This document shows, piece after piece, positions 50,367 to 61,068 of a DNA stretch of 64,000 nt. The DNA comes from Melastoma dodecandrum. Its lineage: Eukaryota; Streptophyta; Magnoliopsida; Myrtales; Melastomataceae. A model generated the notes under the pieces. It had not been told where the DNA came from, made no database searches, and worked only from the letters and a program-made list of their open reading frames with translations. The DNA is taken from positions 62,001 through 126,000 of the forward strand of contig JARUPY010000443.1 of the NCBI GenBank assembly GCA_029817715.1, read 5' to 3'. How positions within the stretch are numbered: position 1 is the stretch's first letter; each line of letters opens with the position of its first letter. The translations under genes and the position numbers were made by a program.

Positions 50367-52361
50367 TGTAACGACCCGAAATTTCGGAAATGAAAGTATA
50401 TTATTTGGACTAGAATGTTGACCAGTATTAGGTCGTTTGACTGAGTCAAAATCCGACGTGGCACGAGAGTTAATACTTTCGTTGTCAGTTGACGTTAATA
50501 TCGAATATTATTGGGACTTTAATTCGATTTCGTGTGATTACGTCACGCGGGAAAGGGGACGCCCGGACCCAAACGAAATAGGATATAAGCCGCGATAAGA
50601 TTCGTATAACGTCCCGGATTTAATCAGGTTAAGGTGGCTAATTATTTTATTTAAATTATACGAGAATAAACGCAGAGAATCGATTGGATGATAAATAAGG
50701 ACAATGAGATCTAGATGTTGGATCAAGTAACGGGTAGAAATTCTGATGGCCTTGCTCCTCGACCACTTGTATTCTGATGGGGATAGTAAACGGATAGAAG
50801 TTCCATAATAATTATAAAGGAAAGATATAATAATAGAATAAGACTAAATAAAAACAAATGGAAAATGAGATAAGGGAGTTGGGTAGCTTCCTGATTGGCC
50901 AACGAAACGTTCGCAATCCCCTGAGGAAAGAAACAGAGGAAGGAAAGGAGGGGAGGGGGAATTATTTAGGAAGGAGGTGCCACGGTTTCTGGGAGGGTGC
51001 TGGAGGAAAAACGATCTCTTGCAGATGCTCTGAGGGTTATCGTCATCGTAGACGGGCGGACGAATCATCCGCGACGGGGGGCTCAAAATAGAGCCGGAGA
51101 ACGCCGAGGGAGAGGTTTTGCGATTCGTTGGTTTCGACTTGATTGTACGTCCCACTCCCTCCCTACACCGATTTTTGCTTGTCTGATCTGTTCTGAGCAT
51201 AGTCTTGGGTTAGAAAGGTAAGGGAGGTTGGGTAGGTCGGGATGTTGATTGTTCTTACCCTTGGGTTCTATTGATAGTGCAACTATTTGATAGTGAGTTT
51301 TCAAGGGCTACGTAACTAGGATTTGGTTTGATTTCGCCTCGGTTGCACTGTGGTTATTCTGGTTTGAAAATGGTGTTTAAGCTCGTTGAGTTTTACCATG
51401 TTGAGGATTGATTCCTGAAGTTCTGCCAGGTTGAAGTTCTGATAGTGAAATATGTATGTGAATTGGCTAGATGTCAATTTGGTTCATCTGAATGAATGTG
51501 GGTTCATCCCACTTGCTGCATTAGTCTTGATTGGCTAAATGACAAATTGACTCCTCTGTATGAATATTGATTCACCCCTTGTTGCGTGACCTGGATGTTC
51601 CCGTGAGGTTGTGAGAGGTGGAAAGTAAGACGACAGTGGGGGTCCCTGAGTTGCTACTGAGGTATTGATGCTGCTGGAGTGATACGAGTGCATTCTATAC
51701 TGATCGGGATGGAACCGAGTTCTGCCCCCGGGGTGGTAAGTCTTGCCCTTACTTTCATGACACCACTTGGACGGTGGAGAATCCGGTTGTTCCTTCCTGT
51801 GCCTGTCATTTCGACTAACTCGTATGACGGCAGCTCGGTAGTGGAGGCTGTGTTGGACAGCCGCTAACCTAGCATAACTATTCAAAAATCTGCATTGGCG
51901 TGGGATCCGAACTGTAATGGGAGTGTCGGGCTATCCATGTAAGTGGGTTCGTGGCCTTGGGTGAGCTGATTACATGATTCCCGACTGTGTGTCGGAGGAG
52001 TACGGGGAGGCGATGACCACGCGCGGTCGTGCCTGCTGGCCGTTCCCGGGCGCTCCCGGAGGAGTGGGTGAGGACGTATTGTGAGGGTCCTGGCACCGAA
52101 TGAAGTGTTGATATACGAGAGACGAGAGAATGAGGGAGTCGCTTGAGAGTGTGAGCGTTATTGGGTTTGTCATGATTCCGTATATATATTGTTACGTAGA
52201 AGGTTGAATTCAATGATTATAATGTTGTATGTTTTATGATACGTATGCATATAACTGTTTTTAAGAAAAACATGCTAGGAAGTGCCTAGGAGTCTCATGT
52301 CTTACGCATGTGTACGGGTGGGTACTCGGGGATTTATCGCTGACCCCAATAGGGGACTATT
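50367..52361 (+). repeat. 3' LTR of chromovirus, missing its last ~170 bp
   Basis: It matches the 5' LTR up to ccaataggggactatt and then stops. The following bases (gggagatgagggttc) are unrelated to the LTR. The lost part includes the end normally joined to a target duplication. Confidence 0.9.
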
Positions 52362-52538
52362 GGGAGATGAGGGTTCAAGGGAGACCCACTTCCTCACTTT
52401 TCTCCTTTGGGCGGTTCTGATCCTGATTGACACCTCCCACTACCCATTTTTCTAGCATTTGTTGGTTTCTGCCCCAGTTTTTTCTGCAAGTTTCTGAAAG
52501 GTTGAGGTTGTCTAGTTGTCTCTAGAACTAAAGTTTAC

Positions 52539-52723
52539 TCACTGCCTTTTTCCTTCGTCTGCATCTGTCTCCAAGTTGGGCTCTGCAACATTATGCTGTT
52601 CGGGGCTTCCATCGGTTACTTGGTTGTCAAATTCTGTTTCTGAAGGTCGCATCGTGTGATAATCCCATGGTTTGGTGTCGTATGCAATGCAATCTGTAGC
52701 ATCAAAACTTCGCTGAGAAACAT
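52539..52723 (-). CDS. Unrecognised open tail, possible last exon of a lost gene
   Basis: After a possible acceptor (gactgag, minus strand, 52724), about 60 codons stay open and end in TGA at 52539. They read VSQRSFDATDCIAYDTKPWD and later PSETEFDNQVTDGSPEQHN. It is acidic and low in complexity toward the end, like many plant protein C-termini. I do not recognise the family. It could be chance or the 3' exon of a gene otherwise lost. It is not the ABC transporter tail. Confidence 0.25.
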
Positions 52724-52769
52724 CTCAGTCAGAAAACGACTTTTCTTACTGCAATATTCATAGAAATTC

Positions 52770-53522
52770 ATCTGGAGATTACGAGAAGGCAGGGGCTGAT
52801 AGCAACCATCTGCATAGACAGCAGCTACTTGTATAGCAGTGGGTACAAGAGACTGTCCATCATATAAACCATTAGTGCAAACCAAAGCCTAACACCATTT
52901 CAGCTGTGAATAAATCAATCCCACCAAAAATATACTCACATTAAGTGCCGCATAGATGGTATCTGCGACATCCTCGGCCTCAGCTGCGATCCTATGCGCG
53001 GTCCGCAAACTCAACCTCTCCTCTATCCCTCCCTTCGAAAAAACCCAAATCCCTCTCCAGACCCCTCAGGTAAACCCGAACCCTAATTTCACACACTGCG
53101 TTCAGCACAGCGTTCCAGAGGAACGCCTGCTGCAGGTAATTCGAAACAACCCTAGCCAGCACCAAAGCGATCAACACATTACCGTCCCCCTGCATCCGTA
53201 CCAGGTCAAGGCTCGAGAGGGTGGCAGCGAGGGATCCCGCTAATGGAACGATCCGGGACAAGGAGAGGACGGAGATCGATCCGAAGAGGTAACCGAGGAA
53301 GACGGGGTGGCACTGGGCGACGAGGTAGGGTTGAATGGATTGGAGGTAAGGAGGGAGGATTCTGGGGGTTCGAGGGGCGGAGGGTTTTGCGTTGAGGGAA
53401 TTGTAGGCGGTCAGGGGACGGAGGGGATCTGGACGGCGGAGATGGAGGTGGCGGTGGGGATACAGCGACGTCAACGGCGTTAGGGGTGGCGTGGGGAGGA
53501 GGAAGGCGGCGGACACGGACAT
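52770..53522 (-). pseudogene. ABC transporter B family member 29-like, 5' fragment with frameshifts
   Basis: Exon 1 (53522-52940) starts MSVSAAFLLPTPPLTPL, a Ser/Thr/Pro-rich chloroplast-transit-like leader. It then has PYLVAQCHPVFLGYLFGSIS, LSRIVPLAGSLA, LARVVSNYLQQAFLWNAVLN and GLERDLGFFEG, the first membrane part of the chloroplast half-size ABCB29 (ATH12) type. A 2-bp loss in a GC run near 52992 shifts the frame. The expected residues continue in the new frame (RIAAEAEDVADTIYAALN) up to a GT donor. Exon 2 begins at 52851 with SLVPTAIQVAAVY and shifts again by 1 nt near 52810. Recognisable homology ends by about 52770. No nucleotide-binding domain is present; the chromovirus 3' LTR abuts at 52361. 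Intact family members are about 630 aa. This is a pseudogene or a broken gene. Confidence 0.82.
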
Positions 53523-53889
53523 GGGAGTTAGTTAAGGTTGTTGGGGTGGGGGGGTTAGGACAAGTTCATGCGAATTATATGTTCATGGAGGGAATTCAAT
53601 TAGTAAAACTACCAAACAATGCATAAATTCAGACCAGGATTCCAAACTCGCAGCTGCCGATGGGAATCCATCGTCAGAACGTATCACAAAACAAAAGGAG
53701 GTATACAACACAATATTCTACACTACATCGCTTCCCGTAAACAAATTATCGACGGAGCGGGAAATGGAAGATCTTGAAGACGAATAAGCGAGATGTACCG
53801 ACACTGTTTGGTGGGGAACTTAAAAATCAATAGAAATCAAAGGAGAAGAATTTAGTATTTTGTGACATCTCTCACGGTGGGGAGTTTTG
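53523..53889. other. Flank between ABCB29-like fragment and small-protein gene
   Basis: The first part should be the former promoter of the ABCB29-like gene and the rest the 3' UTR of the small-protein gene. No ORF of note. Confidence 0.4.
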
Positions 53890-54264
53890 TCATTTCTCCC
53901 TAAGCTTTTTGTTGATCGCGAATGCAGCTCCTGCGACAGCGACGATGGCAGCAGAGATTAGGATGGCTGATTTCAACGTCTGCAGGGCCTCGCACTTGTC
54001 CTTCTCCCTCTTCCGCTTGGGCGCCTCCGCTTGCTCCTAACAATTTTTCGAAATCAAACAGAAAGAAGTGTCGAGTTTCACTTACAAAAAAGAAACTCTT
54101 ACCTTGATTTCCATCCCCTTGGCCACAACCTCCGACGAGATGGGATCAACTGTGACCTCCGTGTTAAGACCCGGGTTCAACTCCTTCTCGATCTCAACGA
54201 CAGGGAATGCCCCATCCATTGCCGTGGACAATTCCGGTGGCGCCTCCATCTCTGATGTCGCCAT
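53890..54264 (-). CDS. Small predicted tail-anchored membrane protein (unknown function)
   Basis: Two minus-strand exons, 54264-54103 and 54036-53890, joined by a GT-AG intron in phase 0, code for 102 aa. It starts MATSEMEAPPELSTAMDGAF, then an acidic middle (VVEIEKELNP), a basic stretch (APKRKREKDK) and one hydrophobic segment near the C-terminus (AILISAAIVAVAGAAFAI, about residues 79-96), ending INKKLREK. This is the layout of a tail-anchored protein: soluble N-terminus in the cytosol and a short basic tail after the membrane span. No signal peptide is seen. The frame is intact and the junction clean, so I call it a real gene. I recall no named family; function unknown. It lies 3' of the SRP54 remnant on the same strand. 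Confidence 0.75.
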
Positions 54265-54737
54265 TATTCTCGTCTAATCTCCGGTCTCGATCCCTCTCAA
54301 GTCTACTGAAAGAACAGAAAAAGAAAACGTTAAACGCTTTGGCTATATTTATAATGGGGGGAAAGTTTGATTCCCTTAGGAGGAATTGGTCTCAAAGGGA
54401 CGTGCTCGTCTCTCCTTATTTGTTGGCCTGTCTTAGCACTGGATGGTCTTAAAATCACTCCCTCAGCTATTTTACAGTTCTGTTCAACCCCTAAAATTCT
54501 CGGGAAAGATATCCTCACAAACTACCATAAAACAGAAACCATGTGGATCATTGACAGCGTGCTACTACATGGCCAGCACGCATCTGCCAAATAAATTTCC
54601 AGCCTGTGGGAGAATCCAGAGCCACGTCCTGTTGTGCCATCGATGGAGCTGTTGTTCGGCACGGGGTACTCATGAGTAGGTTTTTTTGTCAGGGTGTGAA
54701 TTCATCAAGCTATGAAAGTTTGCAGCCGCAGAAAGAT
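54265..54737. other. Flank between small-protein gene and SRP54 remnant
   Basis: It should contain the promoter and 5' UTR of the small-protein gene and the 3' flank of the SRP54-like gene. A cluster of short overlapping ORFs at 54330-54680 shows no family features. Confidence 0.4.
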
Positions 54738-55413
54738 TTATTTTGACCCGAAACCCCGAGGACTTGGCCTTTGATGGTGTACTCTACAAACTGCTTCCTC
54801 GATGGGGATTTTCTCTTTCTCCGAGCAGTACCGGGAGGAGCCTAATAGTTTCAACACGAACAAAAACATTGTCTGAATATGTAAAAGCCAGAACGAGATA
54901 TAACACACTAACAGTGATAAGATTTCAGCGGCAAGTGTGTGTTGTGCAGGAAGTTCAAGAGAATTCGGTTCTCGAATAAAAAAAAGTTCATCCTGGGGCA
55001 CTTTTGCCGAGGTATAATGGTATATAAGCAGTAAGATCCGCATTTAGTATTTACCTTCTCATCGGCTTTGAATGTGTCCTGAAGATTGCTCAATGTGGGG
55101 ATCGATCCACCTTGCTTCATACCCATTAAGTTCTTCATCTGAACGCGCATCTGGAAGAGTTGCGCCACGAGTTGACTCACCTAATGCAAGGAATTCTCAC
55201 TTTTAGTAGGTGTAAATACTCAAAGGAAGACGGATACATTGATTTAGATAACCAATAACATAAATATAAAGCATAAATTAGTTGTCTTTACTTTCTGCTC
55301 TGTTTTCCCAGAATCTTGTGCGACTCTTTTTCTTCTGCTAGGAGATTCTGCCAAAAGCTCGGGCAATTCCCTCTCTGCAAGAGGAAATCAGAGTCCCGAG
55401 GCAATCAATTCAT

Positions 55414-55418
55414 GTCCC
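55414..55418. repeat. Target-site duplication (GTCCC) of deleted copia, left copy
   Basis: gtccc directly before the element start, repeated at 59604-59608. Five bases could match by chance, but the position at both ends fits. Confidence 0.6.
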
Positions 55419-55438
55419 TGTTAGAGTGTGCACTTATG

Positions 55439-57813
55439 AGACACAAGTATGAAACTCTAGAAAAGTTTAAAGAGTTTAAGAACGAAGTAGAAAATCAACG
55501 AGGCCAGAAAATAAAAGCCCTTCGGAGTGATCGAGGCGGCGAGTATCTTAGCCAAGAGTTCATTGATTACCTAAAAGAGTGTGGGATCGTTTCACAACTC
55601 ACACCTCCTAGAACATCGGAGTGAAATGGTATTTCAGAGAGGAGAAGCCGCACGCTCTTGGACATGGTTAGATCAATGATGAGTCATGCAAGTCTTCCAT
55701 TGTCATTTTGGTGTTATGCCTTAGAAACAACAGCATACATGCTTAACCGAGTTCCAACCAAGTCAGTAGATAAGACTCCTTATGAATTATGGTTCGGGAA
55801 GAAACCAAACTTGTCTTATCTTAAGATATGGGGCTGTGATACTTATGTGAATAATGAAAATTCTGATAAGCTTGCGGCAAGATCCACTAAGTGTATGTTT
55901 GTAGGTTATCCCAAGGAAACAAAGGGATATTACTTTTATCTCCCAAGCGAGCACAAAGTTATCGTTGCTCGATATGCTACTTTCTTGGAAAGAGAATTTA
56001 TTTCTAAAAAGAGTAGTGGGAGTAAAGTAAGTCTCAAAGAAATTTCGGATTCTACAAACAGGTTGGAAACTGAACTTTTAGATAGGGAATCGGTACCACT
56101 AGTACAAGCGATTCCAACTTCTTGAAATGTTCAAGGAACGCAAGATCAACGTAAGTCGACAAGAGTACTCCGAGACCCTGACAGATATGGTTGGCTGGTA
56201 ACCCAACATGGGAAAGTACTGCTCGTTGATGATGATGAACCGTCGACTTATGAGGAAGCAATCGCTTCAAATGATTCCGAGAAATGGCTTGAAGCCATGA
56301 AATTAGATATGGACTCCATGTATACCAACCAAGTTTGGGAGTTAGTTGATGCGCCAGTCGGGGTAAAACCCATAGGGTGCAAGTGGATCTTCAAGAAGAA
56401 GATTGACATGGAAGGGAATATAAGTACCTATAAAGTAAGACTTGTGGCCAAGGGTTTCACTCAACGTCAATGAATTGACTATGATGAAACATTTTCTCCG
56501 GTTGCAATGCTTAAGTCCATTAGAATTCTCCTTGCGATAGCAGCTTATAAGGATTACGAAATCTGGCAGATAGATGTAAAAACCGCTTTTCTGAATGGAA
56601 AGTTATAGGAGGAAGTATTCATGGTACAACCTCCCGATTTTATTGCAACCAAGAATGTAGATAAAGTATGTAAGCTCAAGAGGTCCATTTATGGGTTAAA
56701 GCAAGTATCTCGGAGTTGGAATCTGCGATTTGACGAAACGGTCAAATAATTTAGCTATGTCAAGAATCCAGAGGAACCTTGCGTTTACAAGAAGGTTAGT
56801 GGGAGCAAGATTTCGTTCCTAGTACTGTATTTTGATGATATACTTCTGATAGGCAATGATATCCCTAGCCTAGAGTCTACCAAGACTTGGCTGGGAAAGT
56901 GTTTCTATATGAAAGATCTTGGGGAAGTAACTTATGTCTTAGGTATTAGATTATGCCGAGATAGACAAAATAGGTTGCTGGGTTTGTGTCAAAGTATGTA
57001 TATTAACAAGGTGTTGAATAGCTTCAGCATGCAAGATTGCAAGAGATGATTCTTGCCAATGTCACATGATGTACATCTTTCCAAGTCTATGTGTCCGAAG
57101 ACATAGGAGGAGAGAGGAAGGATGGGCAAGATACCTTATGCATCAGCTATAGGGTCCATTATGTATGCCATGATTTGCACTCGACCCGATGTCTCGTATG
57201 CTTTGAGCATGACAAGTAGATATCAGTCAGATCCTAGAGAGGGTCGTTGAACTGCAGTAAAGACATCAAGTATCTTAGAAGAACAAAGGACGTGTTCTTA
57301 ATTTATGGAGGAGATGAGGAGTTAGTTGTCAGAGGCTATACTGACGCTAGTTTCCAGACAGATCGGGATGATATGAAATCGCAGCAGGGTTATGTGTTTT
57401 GCTTGAATGGTGCTGTTGTATGTTGAAGGAGTTCCAAGCAGGAGACAATTGCAGGTTTTACAGCTAAGTCCGAGTACATTGCAGCTTCTGAGGCGGCAAA
57501 GGAAGCTGTGTGGATCAAGAACTTCATAGCGGAGCTTGAAGTGGTTCCGAGCATTGTTGACCCAGTGACATTGTACTGTGACAACAATGTAGCCATAGCG
57601 CAGGCCAAGGAGCCGAGGTCTCACCAACGATCCAAGCACGTACTGCGGAAATATCACATCCTCCGAGAGATTGTTCAAAGGGGTGACGTGTTGGTTAGCA
57701 GAGTTGATACGAGCGAGAATATCACGGACCCACTCACAAAGGCCTTACCTCTGCAGAAACATGAGACCCATGTGAGGAGCCTCGGACTTCGAGTCCATAG
57801 TGCTTGGCAATAG
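55439..57813 (+). pseudogene. Copia integrase-RT-RNase H (degenerate)
   Basis: Starts inside the integrase core (LEKFKEFKNEVENQRGQKIK, ALRSDRGGEYLS), continues [20 protein letters not shown] after a stop, and reads [60 protein letters not shown], and LYFDDILL, where the usual YVDD is FDD (Phe for Val). RNase H: GYTDASFQTD, ASEAAKEAVW and the tail LTKALPLQKHE to a stop at 57813. Eight or more stops or shifts break it. Confidence 0.9.
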
Positions 57814-57816
57814 TGC

Positions 57817-57827
57817 AAGTGGGAGAC
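57817..57827 (+). other. Polypurine tract of deleted copia
   Basis: aagtgggagac directly before the 3' LTR, the common plant copia form. Confidence 0.75.
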
Positions 57828-59603
57828 TGTTAGAGTGTGCACTTATGTGCCAAAACACTTTATTATATTTATAAATAAATAATTAATGAATGCGAGTATT
57901 TATCATTGATTATTTTATTTTTCTGTACGTAAAATTATTAATGATAAAATCCTATGGATTAATGAGTATATTAATCTGAAATAGTCCGTGATCGCATAGA
58001 TGTTTAGAGAGGACATGGACATCTAGATCATCGTTGAGTATAACTAAGGTCAAGATAGACCGATGGATTGTATATCTAAGTTATACTTAGGGGTATCCTG
58101 AGATTAGGGTTACTGGACACGACCCGGTTAAGAGGATACCACATATTGAACATCATTAGTCAATCCTCTTTATGGACGAGTGTAAATGATCTTTTGACTT
58201 GAGACCTTTATTTATTCTATGCGTGGAGTTTGCGCACTTTGACGTCGTTAAAAGCAGTCTTTAACCGGATTGTGAGTAATACGATTGTTGGGTGGACGTG
58301 TGACAAAGCGTAAAGAGAATAGTGTTGAGTCAGTATAGGATTCATCGCTCTCTTGGATTAGAGAGTTGACATCTAGGCCACTTGATAGAGATATTAGTGA
58401 CTCTAAAATCCATGGCCATGGGAGAAATGTTTTACCTTCAAGAGAGTCTATTATATCTTGGTAATCAAGTAAAATAATTAATTTGGTGATGATGTATTTT
58501 GCGCCGAATTAATTGAGATGTCGGTTAGAAGAAGAGATTGAGTTACATAGTAATCGGTTTACAGTGGTATATGATTTATGATCATTATCCTAACACGTTG
58601 GGAGACTAAAAACTGTTGCTAGACGGTTACCTTAGTTTGTGTATGGATTTACACTACCTTCGTGTATAGGACCTAGAGGGTCACATGCATAGCACGTCGA
58701 CACGAACATTATATTACTGATTATTTTAATGGTTACTAAAATTAATCATTTTATTTCAGAATTAGAATTAATTGGATTATTAATTTATTCTGAAATATCG
58801 GAAGCAAATAAATAGACCAAGATCGAATATGGATTTATTCGGGTCATATTATATTAAAATAAAGGATATGAAAAAAATATTAAGTATTTATTTATATACT
58901 TAAGAATATTAAGTATTTATTTACTAAATAGACCAATATCCAAGATGTTTTACTTAAGAATAATTTTATCTAATTAGATTAATGCATGTAGTTTACGTAA
59001 TGGTTGAAACTATTTTGCATTAATTAGTTTAATACTTTATTCCTACCTCATGGAATAAGGGAATCAATTTAAAAATATTATTTAATGATTACATTCGTTA
59101 CATTTTTGGCATTAAGGATTAATTACTAATGTAACGGATGTAATTTAAATTTTCTTTTATGTTTTAAGATATTGATGGCAAGAAAACGCAATTAGGCGTG
59201 GGATTGTCCGATGGTCTGATTGTCTAAGCATCAAAAGGCGAATGAAAAATAGTGAGGGAGATTTGTCTAAAAACTGTAGAAAGTTTCCCGAATGAAAAGA
59301 GCACGTAAGATTTAAGTTTTGCTTCTGTATTTTTCTTCTTCGTTGATCCAAGAGGGTAGCACCTACCGGATCGTCAAATGTTCGTGATCACGTGCGCATG
59401 GATACCGCTAGAGGAGTCACTCGTGGGGCTCTCGATCGATTGTTCTTCATTACAGTTTTTGTTTCGTCGGAAATTATAAGGTACGGTTTCCGGGTAAGAA
59501 TTTTATTACATATTTTCTTATAATATAATATGCGTACCATGATCTGATTATTTTAGGCATAAAAGTTAAAATTTTTTATTTCCGTTGTGCCCTAAATCTA
59601 GCC
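57828..59603 (+). repeat. 3' LTR of deleted copia
   Basis: About 1.78 kb, AT-rich, starts tgttagagtgtgcactta. The end is placed at 59603 from the GTCCC duplication; the last bases are not the usual CA, so the end is uncertain by a few bases. Confidence 0.75.
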
Positions 59604-59916
59604 GTCCCAGTTATCGGGTGCCAAAACAACAAAAAACTAACCAGGGGTCATGGCTTCAATTATTGCCTCCATAACTATTAAACTCTTCTATGCTTCCCGA
59701 ACTTGTACAAGAGTGACCCGTTGCCACGAAAATTTGGAGTAAGTCGAAGCATCTCCATGTACTGAATCTTATGAGTCTGACAAATTAGGAAAAAGAAACA
59801 GAGTAACCAATTCTAATGTAAATCAACATCGAGCAGCTTGCCAGAGTTCTCTAACTACATTCCATTTAAAAGCGGCTTGCAATTTACAGTTGTCTCATGG
59901 ATAAAATCAAAAAACT

Positions 59917-60020
59917 CACTTTAAGGCGACCACATAATCACTTTAAGGCGACCACATAATCAGTTTTATATTCAGTTCCAGTATCGTGTTTACATTCACT
60001 TTAAGGCGACCACATAATCA
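59917..60020. repeat. Three copies of a 22-bp repeat
   Basis: cactttaaggcgaccacata appears at 59917 and again at 59939 (22-bp period) and a third time at 59997. The first two are adjacent and identical; the third is 58 bp further. Confidence 0.88.
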
Positions 60021-60119
60021 CTGTAAAATTCGACATGTGTAGCGAGGAACGCAATTCCGCGCCAACACGTTTTTGTTGACCTCAGTAGGAGTCAAATTAG
60101 AAAATTCACAAAGAATTCA

Positions 60120-61068
60120 TGAAAGATGCCTCATGCCATAAAGAATGCTACAGAGGTTGACCCTATTAGGGATCCCAATGAAAATCAAAATGAGGAAAAT
60201 CAGGAGGGTTCATAGGGCCCCTGAATAATCATTGGCTTGGTTATTCTGCTAATGATTCTGCAACCAAATAAGAGTTTGGTAGTGCTATAAGAGAGTTAAA
60301 ACTGGAATTGGTAGAAAGTCATAGGAAGTTGGAAATGCAATGAGAAACTCCAGGAATTAATAGATGTCATAAGTCTCCTTAAGGGCGATAGATCTGAGAA
60401 AAAGACTGAGCCTCTAAGAGAGAAAACATTTATGCGTGATGCTCAAAGAGTCGGTTTCTCAAATGTATATTCTTCTCAAGTTCCTACGATTACACCGAGT
60501 GGGAAAATATCAAGCACTTCTCAGTTAAATTTTATAACTATTGTACCTAATCTTGTGGAATCGCAATTGTAAAGGGATATGATCTTCGATTTGGAAATTT
60601 TGTCGAGCAAAAATCCAAACTCATGGAAAAGTCTATGGGGTTTAGGGAGAAGAAATTCCAAGAGAAATCTTGTCAGAGTGAAAATAAATGTATGGGTAAC
60701 TCAATTCTAATGAAGGAGGATGTAGCTAAATATATCGTATCATTTTCTAACCAAGATTATACCCCCTCGATAGAAAAGATCCCAGAGAAGATAAGGATGA
60801 AGAAATGGTGTTCTAACAATATACTTCCTCACATAAAAAATGTGACGAGAAAATTGACAAATTTAACATGTACTCATTGTTGAATCAAATAGACATCATA
60901 AGTATCAATGTACAAGGAATTGGAACTGAGGGATTTCTAACGAGTGATGGTATCTCAATGGATGATTTTTTCGAGATACATATGAATGAAGTACCACTAT
61001 GTGATTATCCCGTTAAAATATCGAGGAAGTCTGTTCTATTTCGAAAGAGAATTTTCTTTCCTCTTTAG
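60120..61068 (+). pseudogene. Retroelement gag-like fragment, plus-strand copy
   Basis: Reads EFGSAIRELKLELVESHRKL (about 60270), then GDRSEKKTEPLREKTFMRDA (about 60380) on the plus strand, with stops and shifts. The longer open part 60623-60883 is basic, ends in CTHC and shows no family motif. The first part matches the minus-strand copy at 61-62.3 kb, so both are from one retroelement family. Confidence 0.6.

Larger units (their letters stand above)
43264..52361 (+). mobile_element. Young chromovirus (Ty3/gypsy, Tekay/Del-like) with truncated 3' LTR
   Basis: The order is LTR, initiator-Met-type PBS, gag-protease-RT-RNase H-integrase-chromodomain-like end, polypurine tract, LTR, all on the plus strand. 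The 5' LTR is 43264-45443. The 3' LTR starts at 50367 and matches closely (about 98% by eye) but stops at about 52361, lacking about 170 bp that the 5' LTR has at 45272-45443. No target duplication can therefore be matched. The polyprotein is almost open, with one frameshift and three stops. Confidence 0.93.
55419..59603 (+). mobile_element. Internally deleted copia element in SRP54 intron
   Basis: Only the first 20 bp of the 5' LTR remain (55419-55438, tgttagagtgtgcacttatg, also the start of the 3' LTR at 57828). They are fused directly to the integrase core. So most of the 5' LTR, leader, gag and protease were lost by one deletion. The rest (integrase to RNase H) and a full 1.8-kb 3' LTR remain. 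A GTCCC duplication brackets the whole, so the deletion came after insertion. Confidence 0.87.
54738..59745 (-). pseudogene. Chloroplast SRP54 (cpSRP54), 3' part, split by a copia element
   Basis: Exon pieces of the M domain read on the minus strand: about 59745-59642 (TLVQVREA, stop, KSLIVMEAIIEAMTP), 55374-55292 ([20 protein letters not shown]), 55180-55055 ([20 protein letters not shown], then [10 protein letters not shown]) and 54841-54738 (APPGTARRKRK, then PSPRGFGSK and TAA). These match the C-terminal part of cpSRP54, the stromal GTPase that carries light-harvesting proteins and nascent chains to thylakoids. Splice phases between the last three exons are consistent. Two lesions are visible: a TAG in the upstream exon (where the family has Glu) and a 1-nt shift in the last exon just before PSPRGFGSK. 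A copia element (55419-59603) sits in the intron before the ERELPELL exon. The N and G domains are not in the window, and other remnants lie where they should be. It is a broken gene. Confidence 0.87.

Noticed and set aside
52992..53243. Plus-strand ORF opposite the ABCB29-like exon
   Set aside because: It is the shadow of the minus-strand coding exon, which has clear family similarity.
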